A stretch of 64,000 nucleotides of DNA, from positions 496,001 through 560,000 of the forward strand of contig NZ_BDBD01000018.1 in assembly GCF_001612805.1 (NCBI RefSeq). Direction: 5' to 3'. Below are positions 8,107-18,000 of the stretch, in pieces. The notes beneath the pieces were generated by a model, which saw only the letters and a program-made list of their open reading frames with translations, did no database searches and was not told the DNA's origin. How positions within the stretch are numbered: the stretch's first letter is position 1; each line of letters opens with the position of its first letter. Position numbers and translations under genes: made by a program. Origin of the DNA: Nocardia coubleae NBRC 108252. GTDB lineage: Bacteria > Actinomycetota > Actinomycetes > Mycobacteriales > Mycobacteriaceae.

Positions 8107-9225
8107 GTGGAGACAACGCAAAACGTTGGCGAGGATTCGCCGCGCGGCGCGCGTGTCGGAGTCGTTCGCGAGTCCGGCGTGGGTGAGCGGCGAGTCGCCC
8201 TGGTACCCAAGATCATCCCCACCCTGTCCAAGCAGGGTGTCGAGGTGATCGTGGAAGCCGGTGCGGGCCTCGGCGCGCTCATTCCCGACGCGGCCTATGT
8301 AGAGGCCGGTGCGACGATCGGCGATCCGTGGTCGGCCGATGTCGTGGTGAAGGTGGCTCCGCCCAGCGATGCCGAGGTGGCCAGGCTGTCCTCCGGGCAG
8401 ACGCTGATCGGCTTCCTCGCGCCCCGCAACGCGGAGAACCAGATCGGTGCGCTGAAGGCGGCCGGTGTGCAGGCCTTCGCGGTGGAGGCGATTCCGCGTA
8501 TCTCGCGTGCGCAGGTGATGGACGCGCTGTCCTCGCAGGCCAATGTCGCCGGGTACAAGGCTGTGCTGCTCGCCGCGTCGGAGTCGACCCGGTTCTTCCC
8601 GATGCTCACCACCGCGGCGGGCACCGTGAAGCCCGCGACGGTTCTCGTGCTCGGTGTCGGCGTGGCAGGCCTGCAGGCGCTGGCGACCGCCAAGCGTCTC
8701 GGTGGTCGCACCACCGGTTACGACGTGCGTCCCGAGGTCGCCGACCAGGTGCGTTCGGTCGGTGCGCAGTGGCTCGACCTGGGTATCGATGCCGCCGGTG
8801 AGGGCGGGTACGCCCGCGAGCTCACCGAGGAGGAGAAGGCCAAGCAGCAGCAGGCGCTGGAAGACGCCATCAAGGGTTTCGACGTGGTCATCACGACCGC
8901 GCTCGTGCCGGGCCGCCCGGCGCCGCGTCTGGTGACGGCCGCCGCGGTGGAGGGCATGAAGCCCGGCAGCGTGATCGTCGACCTGGCCGGGGAGACCGGT
9001 GGCAACTGTGAGCTCACCGAGCCCGGCGAGATCGTCGTCAAGCACGAGGTGACCATCGCCTCGCCGCTGAACCTGCCCGCCACCATGCCCGAGCACGCTT
9101 CGGAGCTGTACTCCAAGAACATCGCCGCGCTGCTGGAACTGATGCTGGTCGACGGCAAGCTCGCGCCCGATTTCAGCGATCAGGTGCTCGCCGACTCGTG
9201 CGTTACCCGTGAGGTGGAAGCCTGA
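8107..9225 (+). CDS. pntAA: NAD(P) transhydrogenase subunit alpha part 1 (PntAA)
   Basis: 372-residue soluble dI domain, which binds NAD(H) in the proton-translocating transhydrogenase; the enzyme uses the proton gradient to reduce NADP+ with NADH. GTG start at 8107 with AAGGAAG eight bases upstream. Visible marks are E-R-R-V-A-L-V-P near the N-terminus, the Q-A-N-V-A-G-Y-K-A segment, and the NAD loop V-L-V-L-G-V-G-V-A-G-L-Q-A with the R-P-E-V-A-D-Q-V-R-S-V-G-A turn. The E-E-K-A-K-Q-Q loop matches the mobile loop region. First gene of the three-gene pnt operon, joined to pntAB by TGATG. Confidence 0.97.
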   Translation: METTQNVGEDSPRGARVGVVRESGVGERRVALVPKIIPTLSKQGVEVIVEAGAGLGALIPDAAYVEAGATIGDPWSADVVVKVAPPSDAEVARLSSGQTLIGFLAPRNAENQIGALKAAGVQAFAVEAIPRISRAQVMDALSSQANVAGYKAVLLAASESTRFFPMLTTAAGTVKPATVLVLGVGVAGLQALATAKRLGGRTTGYDVRPEVADQVRSVGAQWLDLGIDAAGEGGYARELTEEEKAKQQQALEDAIKGFDVVITTALVPGRPAPRLVTAAAVEGMKPGSVIVDLAGETGGNCELTEPGEIVVKHEVTIASPLNLPATMPEHASELYSKNIAALLELMLVDGKLAPDFSDQVLADSCVTREVEA

Positions 9226-9527
9226 TGTACACCGAACTTCTCGCCAATATCGCCATTCTCGTGCTGTCCGGCTTCGTCGGCTTCGCGGTGATCTCCAAGG
9301 TCCCCAACACCCTGCACACCCCGCTGATGTCGGGCACCAACGCCATTCACGGCATCGTCGTGCTCGGTGCGCTGGTGACGCTGGGCAACGTGAAGGATCC
9401 GTCCCTGCTGGTCCAGGTGATCCTGTTCGTCGCCGTGGTGTTCGGAACGCTGAACGTCATCGGTGGCTTCGTGGTCACCGACCGCATGCTCGGCATGTTC
9501 AAGGGTAAGAAGAAGGCGGCCGAGTGA
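9225..9527 (+). CDS. pntAB: NAD(P) transhydrogenase subunit alpha part 2 (PntAB)
   Basis: 100 residues, the short membrane part of the alpha subunit in the split actinobacterial form. Three transmembrane helices are visible (ANIAILVLSGFVGFAVI, the GIVVLGALVTLG segment, and LVQVILFVAVVFGTLNVIGG), with P-L-M-S-G-T-N-A-I-H-G in the loop and a basic C-terminus. Its ATG shares one base with the pntAA stop, and its own stop overlaps pntB (GAGTGATG), so translation is coupled along the operon. Confidence 0.95.
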   Translation: MYTELLANIAILVLSGFVGFAVISKVPNTLHTPLMSGTNAIHGIVVLGALVTLGNVKDPSLLVQVILFVAVVFGTLNVIGGFVVTDRMLGMFKGKKKAAE

Positions 9528-10963
9528 TGCACGCAGTCGACAATATGACCTACCTGGTCAACGGCCTCTACATCGTGGCCTTCTCCATGTTCATCTACGG
9601 CCTGATGGGGCTCACCGGCCCCAAGACCGCCGTGCGCGGCAACCAGATCGCCGCCGTCGGTATGGCGATCGCCGTGATCGCCACGCTGATCTCGATCCGG
9701 CACACCGAGATGCTGAACTGGGTCCTGATCGCCGGTGGCCTGATCGTCGGTGTGGCACTGGGTGTTCCGCCCGCCGTGCGCACCAAGATGACGGAGATGC
9801 CGCAGCTGGTCGCGGCGTTCAACGGTGTCGGTGGTGGCACCGTCGCGCTCATCGCGTGGGCCGAATTCATCGACAGCTCGGGCTTTTCCGCGCTGCACGA
9901 CGAACCGACCATCCACATCATCATCGGTTCGCTGTTCGCCGCGGTGATCGGCTCGATCTCCTTCTGGGGCTCGATCATCGCCTTCGCGAAACTGCAGGAG
10001 ATCCTGTCCGGCAAGCCGATCGGCATCGGCAAGCTGCAGCAGCCGCTGAACCTGCTGCTGCTGCTCGGCTCCATCGTGTGTGCCGTGGTGATCGGTCTCG
10101 GCGCCAACGACGGTGGCGTGTCGCAGCTCTGGATGATCGCGCTGCTTGTGCTGGCCGGTGTGCTCGGCCTGATGGTCGTGCTGCCCATCGGTGGCGCCGA
10201 TATGCCGGTCGTCATCTCGCTGCTCAACGCCCTGACCGGTCTGTCGGCCGCGGCCGCCGGCCTGGCGCTGAACAACACCGCGATGATCGTGGCGGGCATG
10301 ATCGTCGGCGCGTCCGGCACCATCCTCACCAACCTGATGGCCAAGGCCATGAACCGGTCCATCCCCGCGATCGTCGCCGGTGGGTTCGGTGGCGGTGGCG
10401 CGGTGGCATCCGGTGCCGGTGGTGAGGCCAAGACGGCCAAGGCCACTTCCGCCGCCGATGCCGCGATCCAGATGGCCTACGCCAACCAGGTCATCGTGGT
10501 CCCCGGCTACGGTATGGCCGTGGCCCAGGCCCAGCACGCGGTCAAGGAGATGGCGTCGCTGCTGGAAGGCAAGGGTGTCGAGGTCAAGTACGCGATCCAC
10601 CCCGTCGCCGGTCGTATGCCCGGGCACATGAACGTGCTGCTCGCGGAGGCCGAGGTCTCCTACGACGCGATGAAGGAAATGGACGACATCAACGGTGAGT
10701 TCAACCGCACCGATGTGGTCCTGGTGATCGGCGCCAACGACGTCACCAACCCCGCCGCCCGCGAGGACCCGTCCAGCCCCATCTACGGCATGCCGGTCCT
10801 CAATGTCGACCAGGCCAAGAGCGTCATCGTGCTCAAGCGCTCGATGAACTCCGGCTTCGCCGGCATCGACAACCCGCTGTTCTACGCCGACCACACCTCC
10901 ATGCTGTTCGGCGACGCCAAGAAGTCCGTCGGTGCGGTCACCGAGGAACTGAAGGCGCTGTAA
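9527..10963 (+). CDS. pntB: NAD(P) transhydrogenase subunit beta (PntB)
   Basis: 478 residues from ATG 9527; a GTG three bases earlier is equally in frame. The N-terminal part holds about nine membrane helices forming the proton channel. The C-terminal dIII domain (from about residue 300) binds NADP(H), with V-V-P-G-Y-G-M-A-V-A-Q-A-Q-H, H-P-V-A-G-R-M-P-G-H-M-N-V-L-L-A-E-A and V-L-V-I-G-A-N-D-V-T-N-P-A-A. With PntAA/AB it forms the complete transhydrogenase, a main NADPH source. A bidirectional terminator follows at 10983. Confidence 0.97.
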   Translation: MHAVDNMTYLVNGLYIVAFSMFIYGLMGLTGPKTAVRGNQIAAVGMAIAVIATLISIRHTEMLNWVLIAGGLIVGVALGVPPAVRTKMTEMPQLVAAFNGVGGGTVALIAWAEFIDSSGFSALHDEPTIHIIIGSLFAAVIGSISFWGSIIAFAKLQEILSGKPIGIGKLQQPLNLLLLLGSIVCAVVIGLGANDGGVSQLWMIALLVLAGVLGLMVVLPIGGADMPVVISLLNALTGLSAAAAGLALNNTAMIVAGMIVGASGTILTNLMAKAMNRSIPAIVAGGFGGGGAVASGAGGEAKTAKATSAADAAIQMAYANQVIVVPGYGMAVAQAQHAVKEMASLLEGKGVEVKYAIHPVAGRMPGHMNVLLAEAEVSYDAMKEMDDINGEFNRTDVVLVIGANDVTNPAAREDPSSPIYGMPVLNVDQAKSVIVLKRSMNSGFAGIDNPLFYADHTSMLFGDAKKSVGAVTEELKAL

Positions 10964-10982
10964 GACAAGCGACATCGAACAA

Positions 10983-11019
10983 GAGAGGCCCCGCCGGTAT
11001 TTCACCGGCGGGGCCTCTC
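10983..11019. terminator. bidirectional terminator between pntB and the siderophore operon
   Basis: Perfect 16-bp inverted repeat: left arm 10983-10998 (gagaggccccgccggt), 5-nt loop atttc, right arm 11004-11019. It lies 20 bases after the pntB stop and 13 bases beyond the end of the minus-strand lipoprotein gene, so it can serve both converging transcripts. Confidence 0.85.
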
Positions 11020-11031
11020 GCTGTCGCGTGG

Positions 11032-12030
11032 CTACTTGAAGGTGTCGGCCAGGAGGTCGAGGGTGGCCATGGACTGGCGGTAGTCCGGGCGCTTGCTGGC
11101 TGCGGGGAGTTCGTAGACCTGGTTCTTCTGGAATGCGGGGAGCATGGCCAGGGCCGGGTCCTGTTTCAGGGCGGGGATGTTGCGGCCGCCGTCGAGCAGG
11201 ATCACGAACAGGACCGGGGCGTCGGCGACGGTGCTCAGGAGTTCGGGGCTGAAGGTGACCCAGTCACCCGCCTGGGTGCGGGGCGGGTTGCCCGCCTTGG
11301 CCTCGATCTTGTCGTCGATGGTGAAGCCGACGTCGGCGAGGAGGTTGGACAGCGGGGTGCCGGGGGCGAGCAGGATGGGCTTGCCGTCGGCCTGGGACTG
11401 CATCACCGAGGTCGCGCCCTGGGGGATCTTCAGCTCGGCCTTCACCTCCGCGACCCGGTCCTTGTAGGCGGTGATCATGGGCTCGACCTTGTCGGGGCGG
11501 TTCACGAAGTCGGCCACCGTCTTCAGCTGGTCCTGCCAGTTGGCGAGATCCGAGGGGACGAGGGCGGTCGGTGCGACGGCGCTGAGCTTGTCGTAGTTCT
11601 TGATGGTCTGCAGGCCGGGGAAACCGGGCCCGCCGCCGATGATGAGGTCCGGCCGCTGGGCGGCGATGAACTCGAGGTTGAGGTCGTCGCCGGAGGGAAC
11701 CGCTTCGGTGCCTTGCTCTTTCGCGTCGGCGGCCCAGGCCGGAGGGAACTCGCCGGGTGCGAGGGTGACGCCGAGGATGCGCGGATCCGCGGCCTTCACG
11801 TTCGCGTCCAGGTCGTAGAGGAATCCGGCGAGGGCGCCGTTGAGCACCACGATGCGCTGCGGGTCGGCGGGCACGGTGATCTGGCCCTTGGCGGTTTCCA
11901 CCTGCCGGGTGCCGGTGTCGGTCGACCCTTCGGAGGTGGAGGTGCCGCAGCCCACTGCCGTCGCGGTGACCGCGACGATCAGGAGTGCGACGGCGGCGCG
12001 CATGCGGGCCGTCATTCGGTGCGCTGACAT
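11032..12030 (-). CDS. siderophore ABC transporter substrate-binding lipoprotein 1 (FecB/FepB type)
   Basis: 332 residues with signal MSAHRMTARMRAAVALLIV and lipobox T-A-V-G-C, hence a lipid-anchored solute-binding protein on the outer face of the cell membrane. Family Peripla_BP_2: V-P-A-D-P-Q-R-I-V-V-L-N-G, then R-P-D-L-I-I-G-G-G and a closing R-P-D-Y-R-Q-S-M-A-T-L-D. It should bind the ferric catecholate. It is the last gene of the biosynthetic operon, 34 bases after the NRPS. A clear paralogue lies in the transport operon at 28260-29273; the two share long identical stretches such as N-L-E-F-I-A-A-Q-R-P-D-L-I-I-G-G-G. No permease accompanies this copy, so it probably shares the FecCD/FecE system at 29278-32149. 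Confidence 0.92.
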   Translation of the reverse strand: MSAHRMTARMRAAVALLIVAVTATAVGCGTSTSEGSTDTGTRQVETAKGQITVPADPQRIVVLNGALAGFLYDLDANVKAADPRILGVTLAPGEFPPAWAADAKEQGTEAVPSGDDLNLEFIAAQRPDLIIGGGPGFPGLQTIKNYDKLSAVAPTALVPSDLANWQDQLKTVADFVNRPDKVEPMITAYKDRVAEVKAELKIPQGATSVMQSQADGKPILLAPGTPLSNLLADVGFTIDDKIEAKAGNPPRTQAGDWVTFSPELLSTVADAPVLFVILLDGGRNIPALKQDPALAMLPAFQKNQVYELPAASKRPDYRQSMATLDLLADTFK

Positions 12031-12064
12031 AGGAGTTGTTCCTTCTTTCTATCCAGGTGGAAGT

Positions 12065-15000
12065 TCAGGTGCGGATGGCGGGATCCGCGTCGATGAGCGC
12101 GGCGACCTCGATCCAGCCGGTCGGCATCGCGATCTCGTTGTGGGTGTAGGGCAGTCGCCGGACAACCAGCTGGGCGCCCGCGGCCCGCCAGCCGGTGAGC
12201 TGGGCGTGCACGCGCTCGGGTTCGAGGCCGTTGTCCGCGCAGTACAGCGCCATCGGGCCGCTGTAGGAGGGGGACTCCGACTCGGTGACCATGCGCAGCA
12301 GTTCGGTCGCGGCGTGGGTTACCACGGCTGCCAATTCGGCTGGGTACTCGTCGATTTCGGGGACGAGGGCGGCCATTCCGGAGGGATCCGCCAGGGTCGC
12401 GGCGGCCCGCTCGGTCAGGTTCGACAACGGGTGCGAGTCGAGCAGACCCACATAGGCGACCTGCTCACCCTCGGCTTCGAGGATGGCGGCCATGGCGTGG
12501 GCGAGATTGCCGCCCAGCGAATAGCCGAGGAAGTGGTACGGACCGTGCGGTTGGATGCGACGGACGGCGGCCAGGTAGTACCGCGCCAGGTCGTCGAGGG
12601 TGCGGGTCCGCGTGGTCGGCTCGGTGAGGTGGGGCATCTGCAGGCCGATGATGGGCCGTTCGGCCCGCAGCAGCCTCGCCAGGGGAGCGTATTTCCACGC
12701 GGTGCCGCCGATTTGGTGGACGCAGAACAGCGGCGGGACCGAGCCCTCGGCGCGCAGTTCCAGGACCGGGTCGAGGCGGCGGCCCAGGCCGGCGAGGCCG
12801 TCCTTCGGGGGGGTGGTGAGGTCGGCCGCGCCCATGCGGGCTGCGAGCTTGCGGGGGGTCGAGGCGGTGAAGACGTCGTCGAGGACCACGGGTAGGTCCG
12901 CGCGGGTGAGTCGGCCGACCAGCCGCACGGCGAGCAGTGAGTGGCCGCCCTTGTCGAAGAAGTCGTCGTCTGTGTCGATGTCGGGGACCGAGAGAACAGC
13001 TGCCATTGCCGCGCGAATGGTGTCGACATTCTCGTCGTGCGTTCTGTCGACGAGCTGGGCCGAGCGGCGGATCGGCTTATCGCCGGTAACAGCGTCGAGA
13101 GGTGTGTCGGTAGCCGTGGCCTCGGCGGGCACGGGGGCGGGTTCGTGGGTGTCGCCTTCCGGGGTGCGTGACTCCGGCGCTGGGAGCGCCCGGCGATCGA
13201 TCTTCTCCGTCGCCGTGCGAGGGATGTGATCCAGTACGACGACGGCGGCGGGAATCATGTAGGCGGGGAGCTTGATTCGGAGCTGGTCGCGAACCGCATC
13301 TGTGTCGAGCGTGATTCCGGACTTCGCCATGAGATAGGCGACCAGGCGCTGATCGCCCGGTGTGTCCTCGCGCAGCTGCACCACCGCATGGGCCACGCCG
13401 GGGCACGTGAGCAGGGCCGATTCGATGTCACCCAGTTCGATGCGTTGGCCGCGCAACTTCACCTGGCTGTCGGTGCGGCCGATGTAGTCGAGTTCGCCGT
13501 CAGGGTTCAGCTTCACCAGATCACCTGTGCGGTACATCCTTTCGCCGCTGCCGAACGGGTCGGTGACGAAGGCTGCGGCGGTGAGGTCGGGGCGGGCCAG
13601 ATAGCCGCGCGCCAACCGCACTCCGGTCATGTAGAGCTCACCGACGGTGCCCTTGGGGACCGGTTTTAGGTGGTCATCGAGGACCCGGATGGCGTCGGCA
13701 GGTGCGCCGACCGGGACCGAGGTGGTATCGGCGTCGACGGTCCGGTGGAAGGTGAAGCCGATCGCCGCCTCGGTGGGGCCGTAGAAGTTGTACACAGCGG
13801 TCCCGGTGAGTGCGCGCATCCGTTGGGCGGTCGCCGGCGGCAGCACCTCGCCGCCGGTGAGCACGCAGCGCAGGTCCGCGCAGCCCGAGAGGTCGGCCTC
13901 CTCGGCGAGCACGGTGAGCATGGAGGTCGTCATCCACATCGCCGTGACCCGCTCCGCGCTCATGAGTTGTGCCTGGTAGTAGGGGTCGCGGTGGCCGCCG
14001 GGGCGGGTCAGCACGATCCGGGCGCCGACGTGCAGCGGCAGGAACATCTCCATGAGCGAGGCGTCGAAGATCGGCGGGGTGCGGTAGAGCATGGTGTCGC
14101 CCGGACCGAACCGGACCTCACGCTGCAGCCATTCGAAAGTGGAGATGATCGCGGCGTGCGACAGGCTCACCCCCTTGGGCACTCCCGTGGAGCCGGAGGT
14201 GAACAGGAGGCAGGCGGTATTCGCCGGGCGCAGCGGTGCGAGGCGGTCCGCATCGGTGAGCGGAGTAACGGCGAATTCTTTCTGCGCGGGGTCGTCCGAT
14301 TGCTCGTCCACCATCGCGCGAATGTCATCGAGCGAGCTCAGAACCATTGCAGGAGAGGCAGTATCGATAATCTTCTCGACGCGTTCTGCGGGCTGTTCCG
14401 GGTCTATCGGGAGGTAGACACCGCCGGCGCGGCAGATCGCATGCGCCGTGACGACGGAATCGATGGTGCGCGGCATGGCCACGGCAACCACGGTCTCGGG
14501 CCCGACACCACGCGAGATGAGCCACCGGGCAAGGCGATTCACCCTGGCATCGAATTCACCGAAGTCGATCGTGACGCCGTCCGCCGTCACCGCCGGGGCT
14601 GCCGGATCGACAGCGATGCCCCACTGGGCCAGGGTGGTACCGCTCGGAGCCGCCACGATCGGGCGACTGAGCGAGGCCCCATTGTTGAGCGGAGCAGCAG
14701 ATCGGGCGGCAGTGTCGACGCGGGCTGTCGCTGGAGTGCCGTCGACGGCTGTTGCGGTGGGCCGCGCTGTGACGACTGGCTCGGCGAAGACTTCTGGTGG
14801 CGATGCGATGGGTGGTGCCGGTGCGGCCGGGGGCGTGGCGGTTGGAGTGAGGGGCTTGATGAACTGGGTCGCGGGGGTGTCGGGGGCGGTCGTGATCGCC
14901 GTCAGCGTGGTGGTGATTCGGTCGGCGATCCGGGCGAGGGTGGTGTCGGGGATGACGCTGCGGTCGTACCAGATCACCAGCGTCAGGTGGTCGCCCGGCG

Positions 15001-18000
15001 GGGCGATCAGGGTGAGTGGGTAGTGGGTGTTGCCGTGGTTGTGGAATTCGCCGAGACGGAGGTGGTGGGAGTCCGGTTGTCCCGGGCCGGAGTTGGGGAA
15101 GTTCTCGAAGGCGACAAGGGTGTCGAAGAGGGTACCGAGGCCGGCAACCCGTTCGATCTCCGCCAAGCTCGCATGGTCGAAGTCCTGCATGGCGAACTGG
15201 TTTTCCTGCAGGTCGGCCCACTGGTCGAGTAGCGGACGGGCGTCCAAGGTGCAGCGGACGGGCACGGTGTTGGCGAACAGACCGACCATGCCTGCGACGC
15301 CGGGGAGTTCAGCCGGGCGGCCGGAGACCGTCGCGCCGAACACGACGTCGCTACGTCCTGTCAGAGCGGCTAGCACCAGCGCCCAAGTGCCCTGCACCAG
15401 GGTGTTCATCGTAAGACCGCCTCGGCGACCCAGTCCGGCCAGCGCGGTGGCGAGCGAGGTGGGTAGCGCAACCTGCCATTGCCGGAATTCACGCTCGCGG
15501 GAAGCCGCGACCGGACCACCTTCCTCGGCTGTTGCGGGCGACGAGTGCGGCGAAATCGGCTGGTGCTGGTTGTCGTGCTCGCGAGATGAGTTGGCCGCGT
15601 CGGTCGTCGAATCGCCGACCAACGTTGCTGTTTCGAGCCCGGCCAAGCGCTGCGCCCAGGCGGCGCGCGCGGCCTCGCGGTCGCGGGTGTCGAGCCAGGT
15701 CAGGTAGTCGCTGTACCGGGCGGCCGGGGGAAGTTCGTCACCGTGATAGGTGGCCAGTACCTCGCGCAGCACGATCGGGGTAGACCAGCCGTCGATCACC
15801 AGGTGGTGGGTATTGAGGACCAAGCGGTGGGTGTCGCCGGGCAGGCGAATCAGCATGGCGCGCAACATCGGTGACCGGTCGACCGCGAACCGGTGCCGGA
15901 TTGCTTCGGCTTCGAGGTGGTCGGCGGCGGCGTGTGCGGTGCGCAGCGGCAGATCTGAGAGGTCGACCTCACGCCAGGGCATGCCGACCGAGCGCGGAAC
16001 CGCCTGCACCGGCTGGTCGAGGTTCTCGTAGTGGAAGGCGGCGGCCATGGTGGGGTGTCTGCCGACAACGGTGGTGAAAGCCGCCGACAACCGTGGGCCG
16101 TCGAGTGGGCCGTGCAGGTCGACGCGGGCGCTCAGGGTGTAGACGTCGTCGGCACCGTCGCGAATCGCGTGGAACAGCAACCCTTCCTGCAAGGGGGAGA
16201 GGGGGAGCAGTTCGGCCAGTGGGCCGTGCGTGTCCTCCAGCGCGTCGATGGTGTCCTGGTCGACGATCACGCCGGGGCAGTCCGACGGTGTGAGTCCGCC
16301 GGGGTACAGCCTTGCGTGGGCGGCGAACGCCTCCAGCGCGAGTTCGAAATGCCGCTGGATTTCCGTGACCTGGTCGGCGCCGAGGATCCGGCTCGCGGCT
16401 GTCCACTCCACGGCCAGTCGCGGCGCACCGGCCTGCGCGGCTTCATGGACGAAGACATTGAGCGAAAGCACTTCGGTGAGTGCCTTCTCCGGTGGTTCCG
16501 TCACCGCGAACGCGTCGTGCTCCGGCAGGCTCCAGCCCGAAGTCCCACCACCGCCGAAGCGGCCGAGGTAGTTGAGCAACACCTCGGGTGCGCGTCGGTC
16601 GGCGAAACGCGGTGCCGTCTCGGGGTCGAGCCTGCGCAGCACGCCGTACCCCACGCCGTTTCCAGGAACAGCGCGCTTGGCCTCTTTCACCGCCCGCAGC
16701 AGGTGTCCGGCCGCCGCACCACCGGACAAGGCCTCGGTGAGTCCGGCGGGGTCATCGATGCCCGTCGCAGGCGTCCATACCAGGAACTCACTGGTGAACC
16801 AGCCGACGGTACCCGCGAAGTCGGTGTCGGGACGCAATGCTTCGCGCCCGTGACCCTCGACGGTGACCGGTCTGCCCGGCTCGAGCGCCTCGCCGCGCTC
16901 GTGCCGCCAAGAGTTGAGTGCGAGCATGAGTGCGGCGAGCAATACGTCGTCGGTCTTCGCTCGGTAGGCGGTCGGCAGTGTCGTGAGGAAGGCTTCGGTG
17001 ATCGCCGGTGTAGCGAAAGTTCTTGTCTGCTCGGCGCTCTCGACAAGATCGACAGCGGGATCGAGCGCCCTTTCCCCGAGGGGTCCGACGCTCGCGTCGC
17101 CGAGCGCCCGCTCCCAGTGCGCCAGCTCCGCGCGGTACTCGCCCGCAACACCGGACTCGGCGAGCAGCGTGGCGTACCGCCGCCACGAACTTCCCTTTCC
17201 AGCCAGCCGCGCGGGGCGTTCTTCCCGCGCGGCGGAGCAGCCCTCATACAGCTCGGGCACCAGGATTCGCCACGAAACACCGTCTACCACCAGGTGATTG
17301 GCGACCAGCACCAACCGATCGGCGACGCCGGGCCCGCTACGTACCAGCGCGGCACGAATCTGGACACCCTCGGCAGGCGCCAATTCCCTTGCCAGCGCGA
17401 ATGCCACCGACTCGGTGTGCGTCGGTGCACCGGCGCGCTCTGGTCCTGTTGTCGCGTCGGCAGTTTCATCGAGGCGGGTGATCGACGCAGTTTCCGTGTA
17501 CGCCGTGACATCGGTGGTGCGTGGTGGAGCAACCTCGCGGACCAGGTCGGACGCGCACACCGTGCCCACTGCGGCGACCTCGAGCCGGGCTTCGGTGCCG
17601 GATCCGTCGAGGACGAGGCGGAGGGCGTCGTGGCGGTCGAGGAGGGTTTGCAGGCCGGTGGTGAGGTGGTCGACTGTCAGGTCCTCGTGGAGGGTTAGAG
17701 CTGTCCATTGGGCGTAGCCGGCGATGGTGCGGGAGTCCGCGTTCGCCTCGAGAAGGGCCGCAACCATGGGCGGGATCGGGACGGCACCGGTCGGTTCGTC
17801 CGGGGTCGGTGCGCCGGTGCGTACCTCGGCCATCTGGGCGGTTGCGGCGATGGTTGCCAGGTCGCGTTGGGCTAGGAGGGCTTTCGGTTGGACTTCCCAG
17901 CCGAGGGCGCGGAGGCGGCTGCTCACGCCGATCGCGGTGATGCTGTCGCCGCCGAGGCCGAAGAAATCGTCGGTCGCGTTGACCCGTGCCAGGCCGAGGA

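Noticed and set aside
9347..11005. 552-residue minus-strand open frame opposite pntB
   Set aside because: His/Gly/Asp-rich shadow of the pnt genes with no recognisable domain and no start signals.
13670..17698. Large plus-strand open frames antisense to the NRPS (for example 13670-15232 and 16031-17698)
   Set aside because: High-GC shadow frames: Gly/Arg/His-rich, no ribosome sites, no domains, and fully covered by the well-supported NRPS.
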